A DNA stretch of 64,000 bases from Casuarius casuarius (taxonomy: Eukaryota > Chordata > Aves > Casuariiformes > Casuariidae), in NCBI GenBank assembly GCA_003342895.1, contig PTFA01000082.1, forward strand, positions 2,738,197 to 2,802,196, read 5' to 3'. Positions within the stretch are counted from its first letter, which is position 1. Every line of letters starts with the position of its first letter. Shown piece by piece: positions 15,401-29,396 of this stretch. The notes beneath the pieces were generated by a model, which ran no database searches, was not told the origin of the DNA, and was given only the letters and a program-made list of their open reading frames with translations. A program made the position numbers and the translations under genes.

Positions 15401-16355
15401 CAAATCTGAATATTGTCAAAGTGAAAATATTTTTTATAATGGTTCCAGTGCAAAATGACAAACTATATAAAACTTCCTTTAAAAAATCTATCCAGCAAAA
15501 ATCTGACTGGCTTGGGAGGACTGGTTTAGGAGGCAGGCATCTCTCTTGATACGTGAAGTCTATTGCAATGCTCATTACCTGCTAGGATTGTGCAGCAGAG
15601 GGAAATATATTGGCATTTAAAATTTCTGTACTTTGAAAGAAAAAGAAACAGATTTCAGCTCAGGTAGCACCCCTGGTTTTAAAAGGCATATTGCTTCACT
15701 GTTTCTGAGTATTCATATTATCACAAAATGTCTTTCCGCATATAGAATTTCCAAAGCATTCATCAAATGCACAATGAATGTCAGATTTAGTATCCGAGCA
15801 GATTAGTTATTCATCAGTGGAAAAGGCTTTTCCAATCAAAACCCTTTGTCCATCTCCCTCTGTAATGAGCATAATGGGCCACTTTTCCTTCCAGCTCACC
15901 CCACACTCACTTCTGCCTAACCCTTGGCAGAGCTGCCTGCAACTCTAGCACAGAGAGCGCTCTGAAGATGATGACATCTGGGAAAACCTGAAAAGCAGGG
16001 GGAGATGGAAATATTTAACGACAGCAGCTGCATCCCATTCAGCTGGCTTCTCAAAGTACATCCTGATTGGAATAAATTACATCTCAGCCTCTGAACACTG
16101 GAGAGGAAACAAGGTGTTTACAGCACAACACCTAGTTGGATCAATTCCAAAATGTGACATATGTCACACAAAGTTGCCTTGATGGAGCTAAGCACAGGTT
16201 TCTTTCCAAAGTTGAAATCAGTGAATTAGCATTAAAACGTGGATCTTCATTCTGAGTGACAGCATCATCACATTAGCACATAATCAACATAACCTTATAG
16301 AGAAGTGCAAGATTGTGTTGATGCAAGATGGGGAATCATCTTGAGGAAGTGTTTT

Positions 16356-16404
16356 TATACTTTAATAAAATAAATTAATTAATTAAATAATTTTTAATAA
16401 AAAA
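16356..16404. repeat. AT-only rich stretch with TTAA units
   Basis: Repeated ttaattaa/taataaaa sequence, almost pure AT for about 50 bases. Low-complexity DNA. Confidence 0.8.
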
Positions 16405-17461
16405 GCCTACAGAAATATGCCATATTCACCAGATAAGATACCAGTTACATTTTCCTTATCTTCTATAACATAGCCACTGTTGAAAGGGACAGCTTTTAGG
16501 ACACAAAAAAAGTCCTGCCCCCTGTAATAAGAGCAGTTCAAAGCCAGATTCTGGATCCAAATACCACTAAGCTTCAGTGAAATCCAGCTACAAGCTTTGC
16601 AATGTAAGGGGTTATTTTCCCCCTCAAAGAAACAAGTGAATTTTTGAATTCTCAAACCAAAAAACTAATAGTACACTGGAAGTTAAAGCCAGAGACTGTC
16701 ACTCTACATGAATCTGTCATTATGTAGCTCAAAGCAGACTTCTTGCATCCTTGCTAACCATTCGTTGGATCTCCTGCCTGAATGTACTTTTGACTGTTAT
16801 GCCATGTAAACAGAAAGACAGGACCCCAAGATGGATAGGTCTTATCCATCTACATCTTCTCCTTTTAAGAGTATTAATCATAACAAACTTAGCAATGGTC
16901 AAGGAAAACAATCTTATGTTACAGCATTACATATACACGTATTTTTTTCTTGCGTGCAAAAAGGATTTAATCAGTATATACTTTAGGTATTCTACAGTCT
17001 CACTGAATAGCTGTGTCTGCTCCAAGAGATAAATTTCATTTCTAGTGACAGAAGAATTTAAAAATTGGAAAGGAAAGGGAGGAATATCATGGAGTCCCTA
17101 TTCAATTAGATTTATAGCCCAATAGTGCTAAAAATATAACATTAAGCAAGATAAAGATGAGGTAACAAAGTGGAGGATCAGGTCCTAACCCAGAGTTACT
17201 GGAAATGATGTACGTTTAACAAGCAACATGTGCCTACACTGAAAAATTGTGTTCCTTCTTCAGTAGGTCCTCATGGGACATTTATCTGGTAGTTTTGGCC
17301 TCAAACCAAATTTGCTAGAGAGTATCTGCACAGAGGTGACATTAAGCAGAAAGAAATAAGAAAAAAGAAAAAAAANGAACTGTCAGGAGTTTTCCTTTTT
17401 AATTATTTATCACTTCTCTTTCTAATTACAGAATTTTAACACTAATTATTATTTCTTCCAG

Positions 17462-17654
17462 GGTGACAGCCTGCGTGCAGTCTGACTTCCTCAGGTTTGA
17501 ATGGCAGCTCATGACTCAGAGTGCCATCTTGCAACAGCACATAGCGCAGCTGGCTGCCTTGCCCAATACCCCCCAACAGGTAGTGCTGCCTCCTTCACCA
17601 TCAACCATGCATCTGTACAAACCTGTTTTTAGCCTACCCACTGGGTACAAGTAG
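17462..17654 (+). CDS. Possible terminal coding exon of an unknown plus-strand transcript
   Basis: A good splice acceptor (tatttcttccag) opens an exon whose frame encodes VTACVQSDFLRFEWQLMTQS, then ILQQHIAQLAALPNTPQQ, and ends LPTGYK before TAG at 17652-17654. AATAAA lies at 17763-17768, 109 bases after the stop, in the usual range for a short 3' end. The residue make-up, with a Gln-rich helix followed by a Pro-Ser-rich tail, looks protein-like. I do not recognise the family and found no upstream partner exon. A donor-like CAG|gtagtg at 17579/17580 would instead make it a 118-nt internal exon. It could also be a non-coding RNA exon or chance. Confidence 0.3.
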
Positions 17655-17762
17655 AAACACCAATTGCACTGTGCTGTTGGTTCATGCTTTGTGCATGAGC
17701 ATGGAGTTTCTCCCCACTTCCCCTTGTATTGGACCAGAGGTCTGGTCTTTAAAGCAAACTAC

Positions 17763-17768
17763 AATAAA
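17763..17768 (+). promoter_or_regulatory. Polyadenylation signal AATAAA
   Basis: Canonical hexamer 109 bases past the stop of the orphan plus-strand exon. Its position supports that exon being terminal, but the hexamer is common by chance in AT-rich DNA. Confidence 0.3.
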
Positions 17769-19318
17769 ATGTATAGCTTTAGCTGTAGAGGGAACAAATC
17801 TTCAGATCTGGCTTCCTTTGTCATTATAGAAGTCACTGCAGTTACAAGATAAAAGTTACATGTTGTGCATTTTTCTGAGTGATATTTGCCTGAAAGCCAG
17901 ACATGAAGTGTCCCAACAACCCTGTTGACCTTTAGGAGGAAATTAGCAAGAATCAACAGACTTATCTTCTTAATCTCCACTGATCCATGGTATTGCCTAT
18001 GGAACCAAATAATCTTTCTCCCCACTTCCCTCCATCTCAGGAGGGGACTTCACTCTTCACTCTGTATCCTTTTACACACCAGTACCAGGAATCTCACAAA
18101 CAGATATGATGTTTGTCACATCACCTACTGCGCTCCCAAAATGCTTGCAAGCTGAGGAGGATGCCAGAGATCCTGTGTCCATTACATTAGTAAAATCATT
18201 TCTGAATGCCACCTCATAACCAAGTATTTTCAGTGTGCCAAGCATTTACATAAATCCTGGTGGGCATCTTCTCTGTCAGTCCTCTGCCCTACCACAGTGG
18301 CATCATACCATATATGCTTCTGTTTGCCCTTTAAACAAATAATCCTTTTCACTTTGCATACTTTAATCCATTGCAGGATGCAGCTTTCTTAAGATTAGGC
18401 AACGATGAGTCGTTTTGCACTTACTCAGAGTCCAGGAGGCAGCTTCTGCTAAGCAGGGATGATTTTGTCACCAGTCCTTTCAATCCCTAGCTCACTTACT
18501 GTAGAAGGGAAAAGTCCTCTCACTTTACCACATCAAATGGCAGATTATGGCAATTACCCTTGTCTCCCTTTCTCCCTTCCTCGCTCAGACCAGCTTAATA
18601 TTCAACCTCCCACCCTCTTTCTGGACCCCAGGCATTGTGAAGAGCACAAATAGACTCCCTGACCTAACTCTTTTGCTTCCCCTTCATCACAGGGCTGCTT
18701 GCTTCATTTACAGATAGGCAGCTGAATAAATGTATTGAGCCATCTGCATTTAAGCCGAAAATGACACTGATTGTCACTAAATATAATGAGTGCCGTATGT
18801 ATGTTTCTTTGGAACCACAAGCTCAAATTAGCCTGTCAGAATTTCACTGTACCCTGATGCCAGCCTGTCAAGTGACACAATTAGCTCAAGAGAATAAAGA
18901 AAAGGCTTGTCAGAGCCATCAAGGCTTTCCACTTGCTCAAGTCCCATCCCTTTGCTTGCTGCCTTTATTGAATCTAAATGCATTTTGTGTTTGCAGTTAG
19001 GTGGATGCTGTCTCTTTGCTCCCTCTTCCCAAACTCCCTTGTCACTATCACTTTCTTATTAAAAACCTCAAATCTGTGGAGAGGAAAAGGAAGTAGTATA
19101 GACCCTTAAGTCTCATTTTCTTACGGAAAAGGGGGGAGTTTACCTGTAGATAAAATCTTAGAGCAGAGCTCTGAAAACATTAGAATAATACCAGATTTAG
19201 AGCTGAACTGCAAGAGGAGACATTTCAAGTTTAAGGGCTGTCTTCCTTATAATTCTTTCTTTCCCCACCAGAGCATACAGAAGTGCAACATTTCTTGTCA
19301 CAAGTCTCAGAGACCAGC

Positions 19319-19347
19319 AGGAAGAAGAAGGAGGAGGGAGGGGAAGG

Positions 19348-19378
<31 letters not shown>
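19319..19378. repeat. 60-base homopurine tract ending in 28 A
   Basis: Only A and G occur on the plus strand: aag/gag units first, then an uninterrupted 28-A run at 19348-19375, then gag. The short frames across it (runs of Lys or Phe) are artefacts of the tract. Confidence 0.95.
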
Positions 19379-19781
19379 TCAAGCTCAGAATTGCTATCTG
19401 TTGCCTCAAGGGCACAGCCATGCTTAACACAAACTGCAAACTCACTAATCCCAAGCATGTCTAAAACTGACTCAGAGGCTGGCAACTCTGAGCTGCAGTT
19501 GGATCTACAAAGCAGACAGCTTGTTCAGATCACTCCTTAGCAACAGCACTTTCTTCTTTTCCCAGCAATCCCCTTCTAGCTCCTTCCCAGCTCCCGGCCC
19601 CATTTAGCCCTGACTCCACACCACGTCTTTGTAATTCCAGAGTGTCTCCGCAAGGATAGCGGCACATTAGCCAACAAAAACCAAGCAGCATGTCAAAACT
19701 AGAATAATGCATCTCCTTAATCAGTATTTTAGGCTTTTTCCTCCTTTGACCACGAGAATATTCATGCTTGTATAGTTGTTT

Positions 19782-19810
19782 AAAAAAAAAAAAAACAACA
19801 ACAACAACAA
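19782..19810. repeat. Poly-A followed by (ACA)n microsatellite
   Basis: Fourteen A, then five caa units. Could be the decayed tail of a retroposon; no body recognised. Confidence 0.9.
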
Positions 19811-21454
19811 TTCTCTTCCACAAACCGGATTAGTGACTCATCTGTGCTGATGGTGTTTCACAAGACAAGTAACCACACTCCCCCCAGGCCCACCTCCAGC
19901 ACAAGCTAAATGTTAAAAAACTGAGCTTATGTCATTAAGACATAAGATCAAGCTTCTAGCTCCAAGTCTGAAAAGCACGTTGCAAATAAAACCTAGTACT
20001 TCACATCAAGACTGCGCTGACAAGAAGATATCCTTCCAGGTCTTAGACTCTTTCATCTAGGTTCCCACTGATGCCAGGGAAGGTTTCTTGTCAAAATGAC
20101 TGTTACGCTATTTTGCTAACCATGTATCATAGCGAGGTTGCACTAATTTACACACTGTATGAAGCTCTGGTGTGTCCCTCACTTTCAGAGGGCACATGCT
20201 CCACTTTAACAATACAGCAAGAGGGCTGGTAACACAGCAGTTCATCTCAGCTGCTACCCCAAACCTTTAAGCAGAGCTTTTGGCCTCAATCCTTGTGGCT
20301 TGGCTCAGCTGAGGAAGGGGGAATGAATAACCTGATCAGTCTAGAGGCAGCAACTACCCCAACTGGCCACCTGCCCCTCTGCTGAATCACCAGCCCCACG
20401 GCAGCAGAGCAGGATAAGCAGAAGGGCCTCCGCCGCCCCGGTGTCACAGCTCAGCATGCCAGCACAGTCCCACGGTCCTCCGCAAGTCCTCACTGGCCTG
20501 ACAGCAGGACAGACGGNGGAATGAGTGATACTACAGATCTACATGGCTTATAGGGAGTTTTGAGGATCCAGNAAAAGAGCTGGCAAAAGACACCTAAGCC
20601 ATCTTCTCAGATATCCTCTGGCTCTGTGACCAAAAGGAGGTAGGAAATACTGGCAGTGACCTGCTCACTTCACATTTCAAAGCACCAACTGATCACATAA
20701 CACAAGCTTTACTCGAGTAGAGTTTTAAAACCCTCCACCTCCTGACACAAAATACTGCTAAGAGCAACCAAACGTGCATATGGTACAGATGAATTAGTCT
20801 ATTTATTCAGCAAATTCTTATCTCTGATACTGACAGACCTTGCCTTTGGCATTCTTTCATTTATGTGAGATTGCCATTTTGTAGCTAGCACAGAACAAGC
20901 CTTTGTCCGTATTCCTTTAACCAGTAAATANTTTTCATAAAGGTGATGTCTCAGAGGAGAATCCACAAGTAGTAAAGTGCGTGGATTATTTATCAAAAGA
21001 GCATTTTGCTTCATCTGAAAGAAGGGATCACATGAATTGGTGAAGCATCATCTAGGACTTCTTCCTGCACTTCCAAGAAGTCTGCAGGGGTGGAAAGCAG
21101 AAACAAGTTACCGTTAATNCCCCTGCTAACAAGTGGGGCAATAAAGAGAAATGCTGCACAAAAGTTTCAGAAAATAATTGAGTAAGGGTTTCTAGTATCT
21201 TGACACTGCTTTGGGATATTTACGCTCCTTGATGGCATCAGTATTTGACATTGGTGCTTATCAATGAAAGAATGTCCCAGTGCCTGTATGTCTCACCACT
21301 CCCACCCCCACCAAGGAGGAGGTTAACTTAACCAGAAAATGGCAATTTTCCCTTGACAAAACTTCTATTTCATTCAAACATATTTGTTTTCAACTTGAAA
21401 TATCCTTTAACACAAAGACACAAGTCTTGTTTTGGCAAAGACAAGACATAAAAA

Positions 21455-21490
21455 GGGGACTATTAGATCATGTCACCTGGTCCAATCTAT
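21455..21490 (-). mobile_element. Possible CR1-type fragment
   Basis: The plus strand reads gactattagatcatgtcacctggtcc, similar to the reverse complement of the CR1 stretch ggactagatgatctaatggtcc. It is short and diverged. Confidence 0.3.
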
Positions 21491-21984
21491 ATTTTATTTA
21501 CATGTTGCCTAGCTTAGAAACAGTATTTCTAGACTTTAACAGGTAGCATATTGCCCAAGTTAAAGGCTTCCCCTTATGCTTTGCACTTGAATAGCTTAAC
21601 ATGCTGTCAAGGGCAACATGTCTTTCTGGAACTGAATTTTAGCAGGCATTAGAAGATTTGATCCAAAGCACATCTTCAAGTTCCATTCAAGCCAAAACCA
21701 TCTTCATTGCTTTAGTTAAGCATGAAAATGCAGGATTGAGAAATGCAACCTTCTTTAACCCAGATAATACCTCCCACACCCTGTTCTGTATATTTTCTGG
21801 TGACAATAGCTCATGTTTGTCTATAATGGAAAACAGCCCTCAAGATCATTTCAGCACCTTGCTTCTGAGGCAGCCTGGGATCCTAGAGCATCTACAACAG
21901 GCAGTCTGTTTACTCCCAAGAGGTATAGTGAAGCTTCAACTAAGGGCTGCCAAACAAAAGTTTCAGCTGCTTGGAGGAGAGAGG

Positions 21985-22001
21985 AAAAAAAAAAAAAAAA
22001 A
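21985..22001. repeat. Poly-A run
   Basis: Seventeen A in a purine-rich context. Confidence 0.9.
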
Positions 22002-22396
22002 GCAAAGCAGCACATAACTAGTACACTAACACTTAAATATTAATTAGACAGGACTGGAACATGGAAACATGTTAAAAAATGTTCTTGGTAGTATTATTAA
22101 ATGTTACATTTTATGCATACTAAATCATTTTGTAGCCTGTTAAAATAGCTTCTGTGGCCTACGAGATACATAATTAATGCATTTTTTCTAGCCATTGATG
22201 TTTAATTATTAAATAGTTTGACTAGCATTTAGATGGTAAAAGTACAAAAGTCATTTGAAAAAGCCTAACATTTTCATGAAGAACATAACTGAGAGAAGTC
22301 ATTTTTATTAAAGCTTTTTTATTATAATTTATTTTAAAATAGCACATACCAGTCTCTAAGCCCTTCTGAAGTCTGGTGTATGGGGACGGCTTCTGT

Positions 22397-22423
22397 GTTT
22401 TGTTTTTTTGTTTGTTTGTTTTT
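22397..22423. repeat. (TTTG)n-like microsatellite
   Basis: ttttg and tttg units in a T-rich stretch. Confidence 0.8.
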
Positions 22424-25284
22424 AATTCTTGAATATGTAACTGTATTCTTTTCTTTCACTGACAAACTAGGTACAAGCTAAATAAATGAGAAACTAACTT
22501 GCAGAATAATTGGAATTTTTATTCTTAGGTTGTCTTCATATTTGATATCAACAGGGAAAAAAAAGATTTCTAGTAGTAAGTAGTACTTTTCACCACAGAT
22601 CCCAGTTCATAGAATGATTATTGTTCTGTAAATTTTGTGAGTATGAGTACAGAGTAACCTCTATACAAATTATAAGTTAATCAAGTGGCTAGACAAAGAT
22701 GACATGAACCTGCAATGCTGGGAAGACAACCCAGAGCAGAGCTGCTCATTTCTACAGAAAGTACGAGAGGATCCAGGACACTCCACACCCAAGGGGTGAG
22801 AAAATCTCTTCTTTGTAGGGCAAATACCACCTGCATAGCTGAGTACTGCTATTGCTTGCATCCCAGAGCTAGAAAAGCCTAATACTATTGTGCCTTGGCA
22901 CACAATTATTTCAAATGTGTATGTGTACATATAATTAATTTTAGAATATCACTGGTGTGATATTGCCTTTTCTGACCAGAAAATAAACTGAAAGAGCACA
23001 AGAGCAGGGCAGTGGACAGGTGCCCTCCAACAGCTGTGGTACCTATACCTTGCTTTAGCACACCGGCCTGCTGGTCACATGTAATGGCCCACAGCGCAGC
23101 TGCGTAGCTGGGCAAACATGAGCATCAAACTCCAAGCTTTAGGGTCTGAGCACAGGCGAAGGGGCGCACAGGGCAGCATCAGATCAAGGAGAAACTAGTG
23201 CTCGGCTTTGCAGCTAATGATGTCAGCCAGTCAGCAGCCCAGCTCTGTCAAGTTTCTGGTAAGTATTAGGGAAGTTTTAAGGAGAATTACAAGCAGACAT
23301 TTGAAAGAGCAATGAAGTCACTTCGCAGCGTTGGAGGAGAGTGCTGGAATTGCTCACAAGCACCTGCAGTAATGGGAGACAGCACAGAAGTACTTGCTCG
23401 AATACAAAAAAATTAGGGTGAAAGTCTGGCACTGCCAGCACCAGATGCTTACTGGAGGTGGGAGTCAAACTTTCAATGCTGGGAGAAAGGATAGGTAGGC
23501 CTTAAGAGAAAAGCTACAGCTTATGTTTGACATGACACAGAGAGAAGAGTGGTGAAAAATGATGTGCAATACAAATGACTGCAGCAGCAGTACATTGATT
23601 GTGCCCTAAATAGGACGGAAGAACTGGATTCTTGGAAACAGTTTAAAATGGAAAAGGGAGCAATTCAGGGGTAAGAGAAGTAGGTAGGTTTTTCTGGGAA
23701 AAGAAGGTTCAAATTAAATGACTCTATACCCAGGAGTGCAGGTTTTAGCATGAAAAAGGCCAGAGAAACAAAATGCAATTCTTCAGTAACTTTCTTATCC
23801 CAAGGTAAAAGCCGATTCTCCTTTTTCCTTGTTCTTCAAAGTATCAGAACACCATCATTTCATGGGAGCTCAATAAGAACCAGCCTGAGCTTGAATAAAT
23901 GCAGCAGGAGGAGCACTGCTGTTTTACAATAGGNTTTTCTGGGGCTTCCTCCACCCCCTGCAAAGTAATAAAACAAGCTGATAGCTGAATAATGCAATCA
24001 GCAGCAATTCATTTCTTTGAAGTTTGGTAAATAAGCAGAATATGGACTGTGGGGCAATGTACTTTAGAGAAAATAATGGTCTCTGTACAGAAGCAGACTG
24101 GAATTTCTTCTCTTAATGAAACTTTTACATACATTGCACGATATGGATATAAAATTCAGATGCTATGCTTCAGGGAGTATGTCATGACATGAGTAGGCTC
24201 CAGAAACATACACAATTATTCTGTTCGAAGCAGAGAGTTTTGTAAACAGTTTTCTGAAAGACTATGAAATTGCTAATTGGGAAAGTTTAATTCCAATCCT
24301 GAAATAATTTAAGCACTACGCCAACCAAAAGCATGCAACTCATTCCACTGTAAGTGGCACACGTATAGCAAGTATAGCATCCTGTTGCCTTCGCTCTCCT
24401 GATAAACTCCAGCGGCAACAACTCTAACAGGAAGGATTGCATTTTTCTGCACCAAAACTGTTCTCTTACCAGCTTGATATATCCTACTTGGCAGTACAGC
24501 ATTTGCAGAGGGCAGCCCTGGCACTCTCCTGCTCCAGTTGCCNGATGGCAGAACTTGCTCTGGCAGCTGGCTCTGTCCCGCCGCTCCTGGCCTGTGGCTC
24601 CCCACCCCTGGGCCAGCACCCCCATCTAAGGGGAGTTTGGGGAGGAAAAAAAAGTAAAGTCCCCCAAAAGGGTGGCAAGCACAGAATGCCTCACCACCTC
24701 TGAACAGGGTGAAATGCACTCGAAATGCACTGTTATACAGGCTGCCCCAGAGACTAACACCAGAGAGAAGCACTTCTTCCCAAGGACAAGTAGTAGACTA
24801 AGGAACGCAGCACCTTTAGATAAAGCCTAACAGGATAGTAGCTGTACTATAGAATAATAAAAATTTTAGTATGAGTAGCAAAATTATTTTATCCATGAAA
24901 CTATACAGTATTAGTTACTGAATACAAACTAACAAACAAGCAGTTTCATCTGCAATATGTGGTTTATAAACACTGTTTTGCTGCTGAGGATCTATGTCTT
25001 ACCCTTCCATAACCATATGTGAATCTCTGATAATAGACACTAAATTGCCTCCCTCAACCTCTTAACTGAGAGGTGTAGCAAAGTCAAAAGCTCTCTTTTG
25101 AAAGAGGTTTAAGGCATTCCTCATCATAAGCAATACGGAGAGAAAAAAAGTTTCCATAAAATTGTCAGGAAGTCTTGAAAAAGACCCCCTGGGTTATGCG
25201 ATTCCAGGACAAAATGCACCTGACATCACAGAGGGGCCCACAACAGGCAGAACACTGAAAATACAAAACCCATTTGGAGGGGGG

Positions 25285-25328
25285 AAAAAAAAAAATATAT
25301 TTTTTATATATATATATATATATATATA
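25285..25328. repeat. Poly-A followed by (TA)n microsatellite
   Basis: Eleven A, then an AT tract and about ten TA units. A dinucleotide microsatellite likely to vary in length between individuals. Confidence 0.95.
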
Positions 25329-28300
25329 GGCCAGATGTAGGTGCAAGCAGTCAGCACAGAGAGGATACTGCTACACCAGACAAGAAGGAAAGTGAGAGAA
25401 AAATCTCAACATGGTAAAAAATGAATACCAAAATAGTGATTCAGAGGCATTTACAGTGGAATTTGCCACAGTAAAGCCAGAATCTGACATGATTATTCAG
25501 AGATCTTTTTTAATTCTTTATTTAGGCCCACCAAAATAAGAAAAGAAAAAGCCTCACAAGTAGAATTGCAGGGATTTGGTTAGTTCTATTTTGCATTTAT
25601 TCTTCACGAGCACTGAACAGTGAATAAAACTCATGAATTTTTCTTACAAAGGGTCATTTAAACATAGCATTTAAAAATTAAATGTTGCCTTTAGAAATGC
25701 ACCGTTCAGGTCTGATGAGTTTATTTAGCCCATACTTTCTGAAAGACACTTTGTATGACTTGTGGACATGGCAAGCTAAATACTGTCAAGTTAAAAGTAT
25801 GAAAGAGATGACAAGTGGAATAACAGAAGTGAGTTTGCCAATGCAAAAAGTAAAATTTGAATTTGTTGAGCATGAAATAGAGGTTTTATAATTCTGAACA
25901 GATTCAAATTGTTCTGAGCATTGATACAATTCATTGCAAATGCTACTCCCTAAAACAAAGCCCTGAAATATATCATTCTGTTCATCTTGAGCCTTATCTT
26001 TGAGAAGTCGGTCTCTGTAGATCGTTGGCTTACAATGCCACAAAAAAGCTATGTAAACACATTCCTGCTCTCAGTAGCAGAGGTAACAAACTCAGAATTC
26101 ATATTTTGTGAGAATTGTTGATGTTTCAGGGTACATTTTCACCATGATTCAGAGCAAAAACAAGTATTTCCTATTTTCAGTGACAAAACACTTTGAATTT
26201 TCAACATTTAATAGTGTAAAACATTCTCATCAAATTATACATTTCATGACAAGTCTGTAGCAATACACTGCAGACTTTGCTACAACTATCAATGACTTGG
26301 GTTGATTTAATACAAAAGCTAAAATTCTCCCTGCTAGTTAATATAGACTGAAACATCTACTTCTTCTAGATCAACATTTTTTGCTTCTGTTGTCATGAAA
26401 TATTTTGACAAAAGCATTTGACTGTTCCATTACAAATAGCAGGAAACCTGAAGAGGAAGGTATTTCATTCGTTCCTATGAAGTAGCCTCCTTGATTGCTC
26501 AAGCTAGTATTTTAATATCTGAATTACACCTCTTGAGTTTTAAAAAGGCTTAAAATACAATTAAAACCCAAAACTAATTTTGCTGAAACATTGCTAACAC
26601 AGCCAAACTTCCTAGGGTAGGAACATGAAATCTCTAGGACTTCAGACTAGCCCAGATCTAATCAAAACCCTCAAACAGATGCAGCATTATTTTACACTGA
26701 GTCCAAGGGCAAGCTGCAAGCCTTAGCAAAGAACTTCCAGTGAAACCAGACCAGGAGTCCCCCCCCAATAAAGACTATGTGGAAATTTTCCTGATAATAG
26801 AGGTTCAGCTGCAAATACTATTTCTGCTTAAAAAGCATCCTCTGCAGGATGTTAGAGTGATGCTAGAGTAAAACTAAGTATCTATTAAATCTAAAAGCAT
26901 GAGCATCTTTTCTTCCCCCTGTTCCTCAGGTATATTAAAGGGTTTGCATAGACAGCCTGTGCAGAAAAACCCAGGCCAGCTCAGGCCATTCTAGAAGGAC
27001 AGTTAAGCTTAGGCTGAGTATCACACACATGTGTTTTCACTCCCAGGTGAGGCTACCTAGCTTAGGCAGAATATCATACAAAACAGCTGCCAGAGGCCTG
27101 CACCCAAACTAAGCTTTGCCACATCTAGGAACATAAAAACAGTCGCCTGCAGTTAAATCAAAAGTTTAGCCAGCCCCAGTGGTAACTTGCCTCCAACAGC
27201 AGCCACAAGCAGATGCCTGGGAAGCAGGTAAGACCAGGGGAAGCAGCAAGGGCACTCAGTGTCCTCTCACCACTCATGGCCAGGGGCTCCTCCATCCCAC
27301 ATAGCATCCATGTCCTTAACAGCCCACGAGGGACTTCTCTTCTATGAACCTGGCCTTTTGCCTGACCTCCAAGACATTACATTATTCAGCACAGCTATAC
27401 TCTGCTGTTCCCTAAGGATTCATTGTCACAGCTGGTCCCTCAGCCCAGATTCTTACTAATTTGCCTTGCATCTAAAGGACAGCATTATTACCTTTGTAAT
27501 TGGTACTCATTCAATTAAGACTAAATAACTCATTAACAAGGTACTGCAGAATACAAGTGAATAAAGGCACCTACTTAATTAAACAGGTGGTAAGCCATAG
27601 AATAGATATTTCTCTGACTCCCCAGTACCTCCAGTCTTGGACCTGAAAATGTTTCTCCCCTTACTAAAATATAAGTTAATAATTTCCTACAAGCTATAAA
27701 TAAGCTGTTACATAAAAAGAAAATCAGGAAATCAGAACAAAGTTTTTGTAAGAGATGAATAAGAAAAGAAAACAAAGACTGGTGAGGGGGCAATTTTGAC
27801 CCTTAAAAAAAAAATCTTTTGTTCAAAATTTGAAAAACAAACATCAAATTTTCTCCGATTCTCACTACGCTGCTTCTCAGGAAGGTCTCTAGCTCATAAC
27901 ACAAGCTGACGGTTATAACTGCGTGTAAGAAAAATAACATAATACCACCTATTCTCAGCAACTACGTGGACAGCATATCCCACAAGAAACCTTGGCTTCA
28001 CCTAGACAGCGTGGTGAGCCCAGGCCACAGCAGACACTGATGGGTGGGGTCCTGCCTCCCATGTCATCCCCACTACCAGCTCCCTGCACAAAAAACACAC
28101 ACTACAGCATTTTTCCAGAGTTACCAGATCTTAGCTATGGTGCAACACTGTTACGGAATTATTTGTAAACATATCAAGCACCTTGGAAAAGAAACAGGTA
28201 TTTCAGCATGTATTAAAATGAAGCATCACCTTCTTGTTCTTACACTTAACTTGTTTTTCCAGATACATGCACACAAGTACTGGAAGGGGAGTTTTCTGCT

Positions 28301-29396
28301 TCACTTTTTTTAAAACTAGTGCAAAGCCCAAGTCCTCGAGTCTCAGTTATGTGGATAATCCTAATAAAAACCAAATGGACTATTCATGCAAGGAAGGAGA
28401 TAGATGATCAGCCCTGCTCAGCGTTTTATTTAGTTATACATTATGAGTATCTGCAATGTCTGTGCNGGTCACCTACCAAACTTGCCAGAGCCAAGTTTTC
28501 CTCAGCACAAACAACAGAACAAAGAAATATCTGAGTGTGTAAGTGAACACATTTCTCCAACACANTGATCATTCCTAGCATTGGGCATGCAGATCCCCAG
28601 TGACTATTTGAGCTTTTCTGAGGTTTTACAGGCCCAATAGCATGCTCCTTCCATTTAATTCAACTTTTCTGGCCCTTAAAAACTGCTTATAGGAACTGCA
28701 AAGGATCCTTTCATACCTTCTGTCAGTGTCTCCTTGCTCCATTGTTGTGTTTTGTTTATTGTTTAAAAATACTTTCAGCCATACTCATTTCTGTCTCCCC
28801 AAGCAGTAGTAAGTAGTAAATAAAATTCCATATTTCTTCCCTTCCCTTAGGGACTCAACATCAAGCACCCTGCATTCACTTTCAGGCTTTTGTGTTCTTC
28901 CTCCTTCAGGGACCTCACTAATCTCTCCTTCTTTCTTCATTAACAATAACTAACTATATGAGTGTGATTTATTGCAACCAGTATGAAAACTGGGTTTTGG
29001 GACCTTTAGTAGCAGGCTATGCAACAGTTAACATGAAATGGAGACACCNAAGTCATTACTTAAATTAGTCTTTCCTTTCATTTTGGGCTTCATTTTCAGC
29101 AAATATAATCATCTGCCCCAGGCTTTGAAACATTAACTTCTTTGACTTGCATTTTCAATGTTAAAAATTCCCATCAAGTTCAAAAATTAATACAGGGAAG
29201 AGCTGAAAAGGGTTTTAACTCTGCTCGCTCCCCTGTCAATAGCAAGTATATCAGGAAAGAAGTTGTAAAAGAAAAAAAACAAAAAACCAAAAAACACCCC
29301 CNCACACACCATGACCCATGCACATTACCATAGACTTGCTGGTCTGGAGTAAAACAGTCAAACTACAATTTAGTAATTGTTCTGCCTGTGGAGCTT

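Larger units (their letters stand above)
1..17461. other. Intergenic-like region, no supported gene
   Basis: AT-rich DNA with short chance frames only; the longest (8946-9401, minus, 151 codons) is rich in Cys and Ser, overlaps other open frames and has no splice support. Besides the simple repeats listed, there is an exon-like 15-base unit at 237-251, discussed as a finding. I see no promoter or CpG island. It may be part of the gene desert downstream of the minus-strand gene. Confidence 0.6.

Noticed and set aside
22605..22620. ttcatagaatgatta as a CR1 tail
   Set aside because: Too few matching bases and no CR1 body beside it.
24287..24773. Overlapping minus frames of 112 and 154 codons
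   Set aside because: They coincide with a GC-rich patch containing an N; open in several phases at once, so composition explains them.
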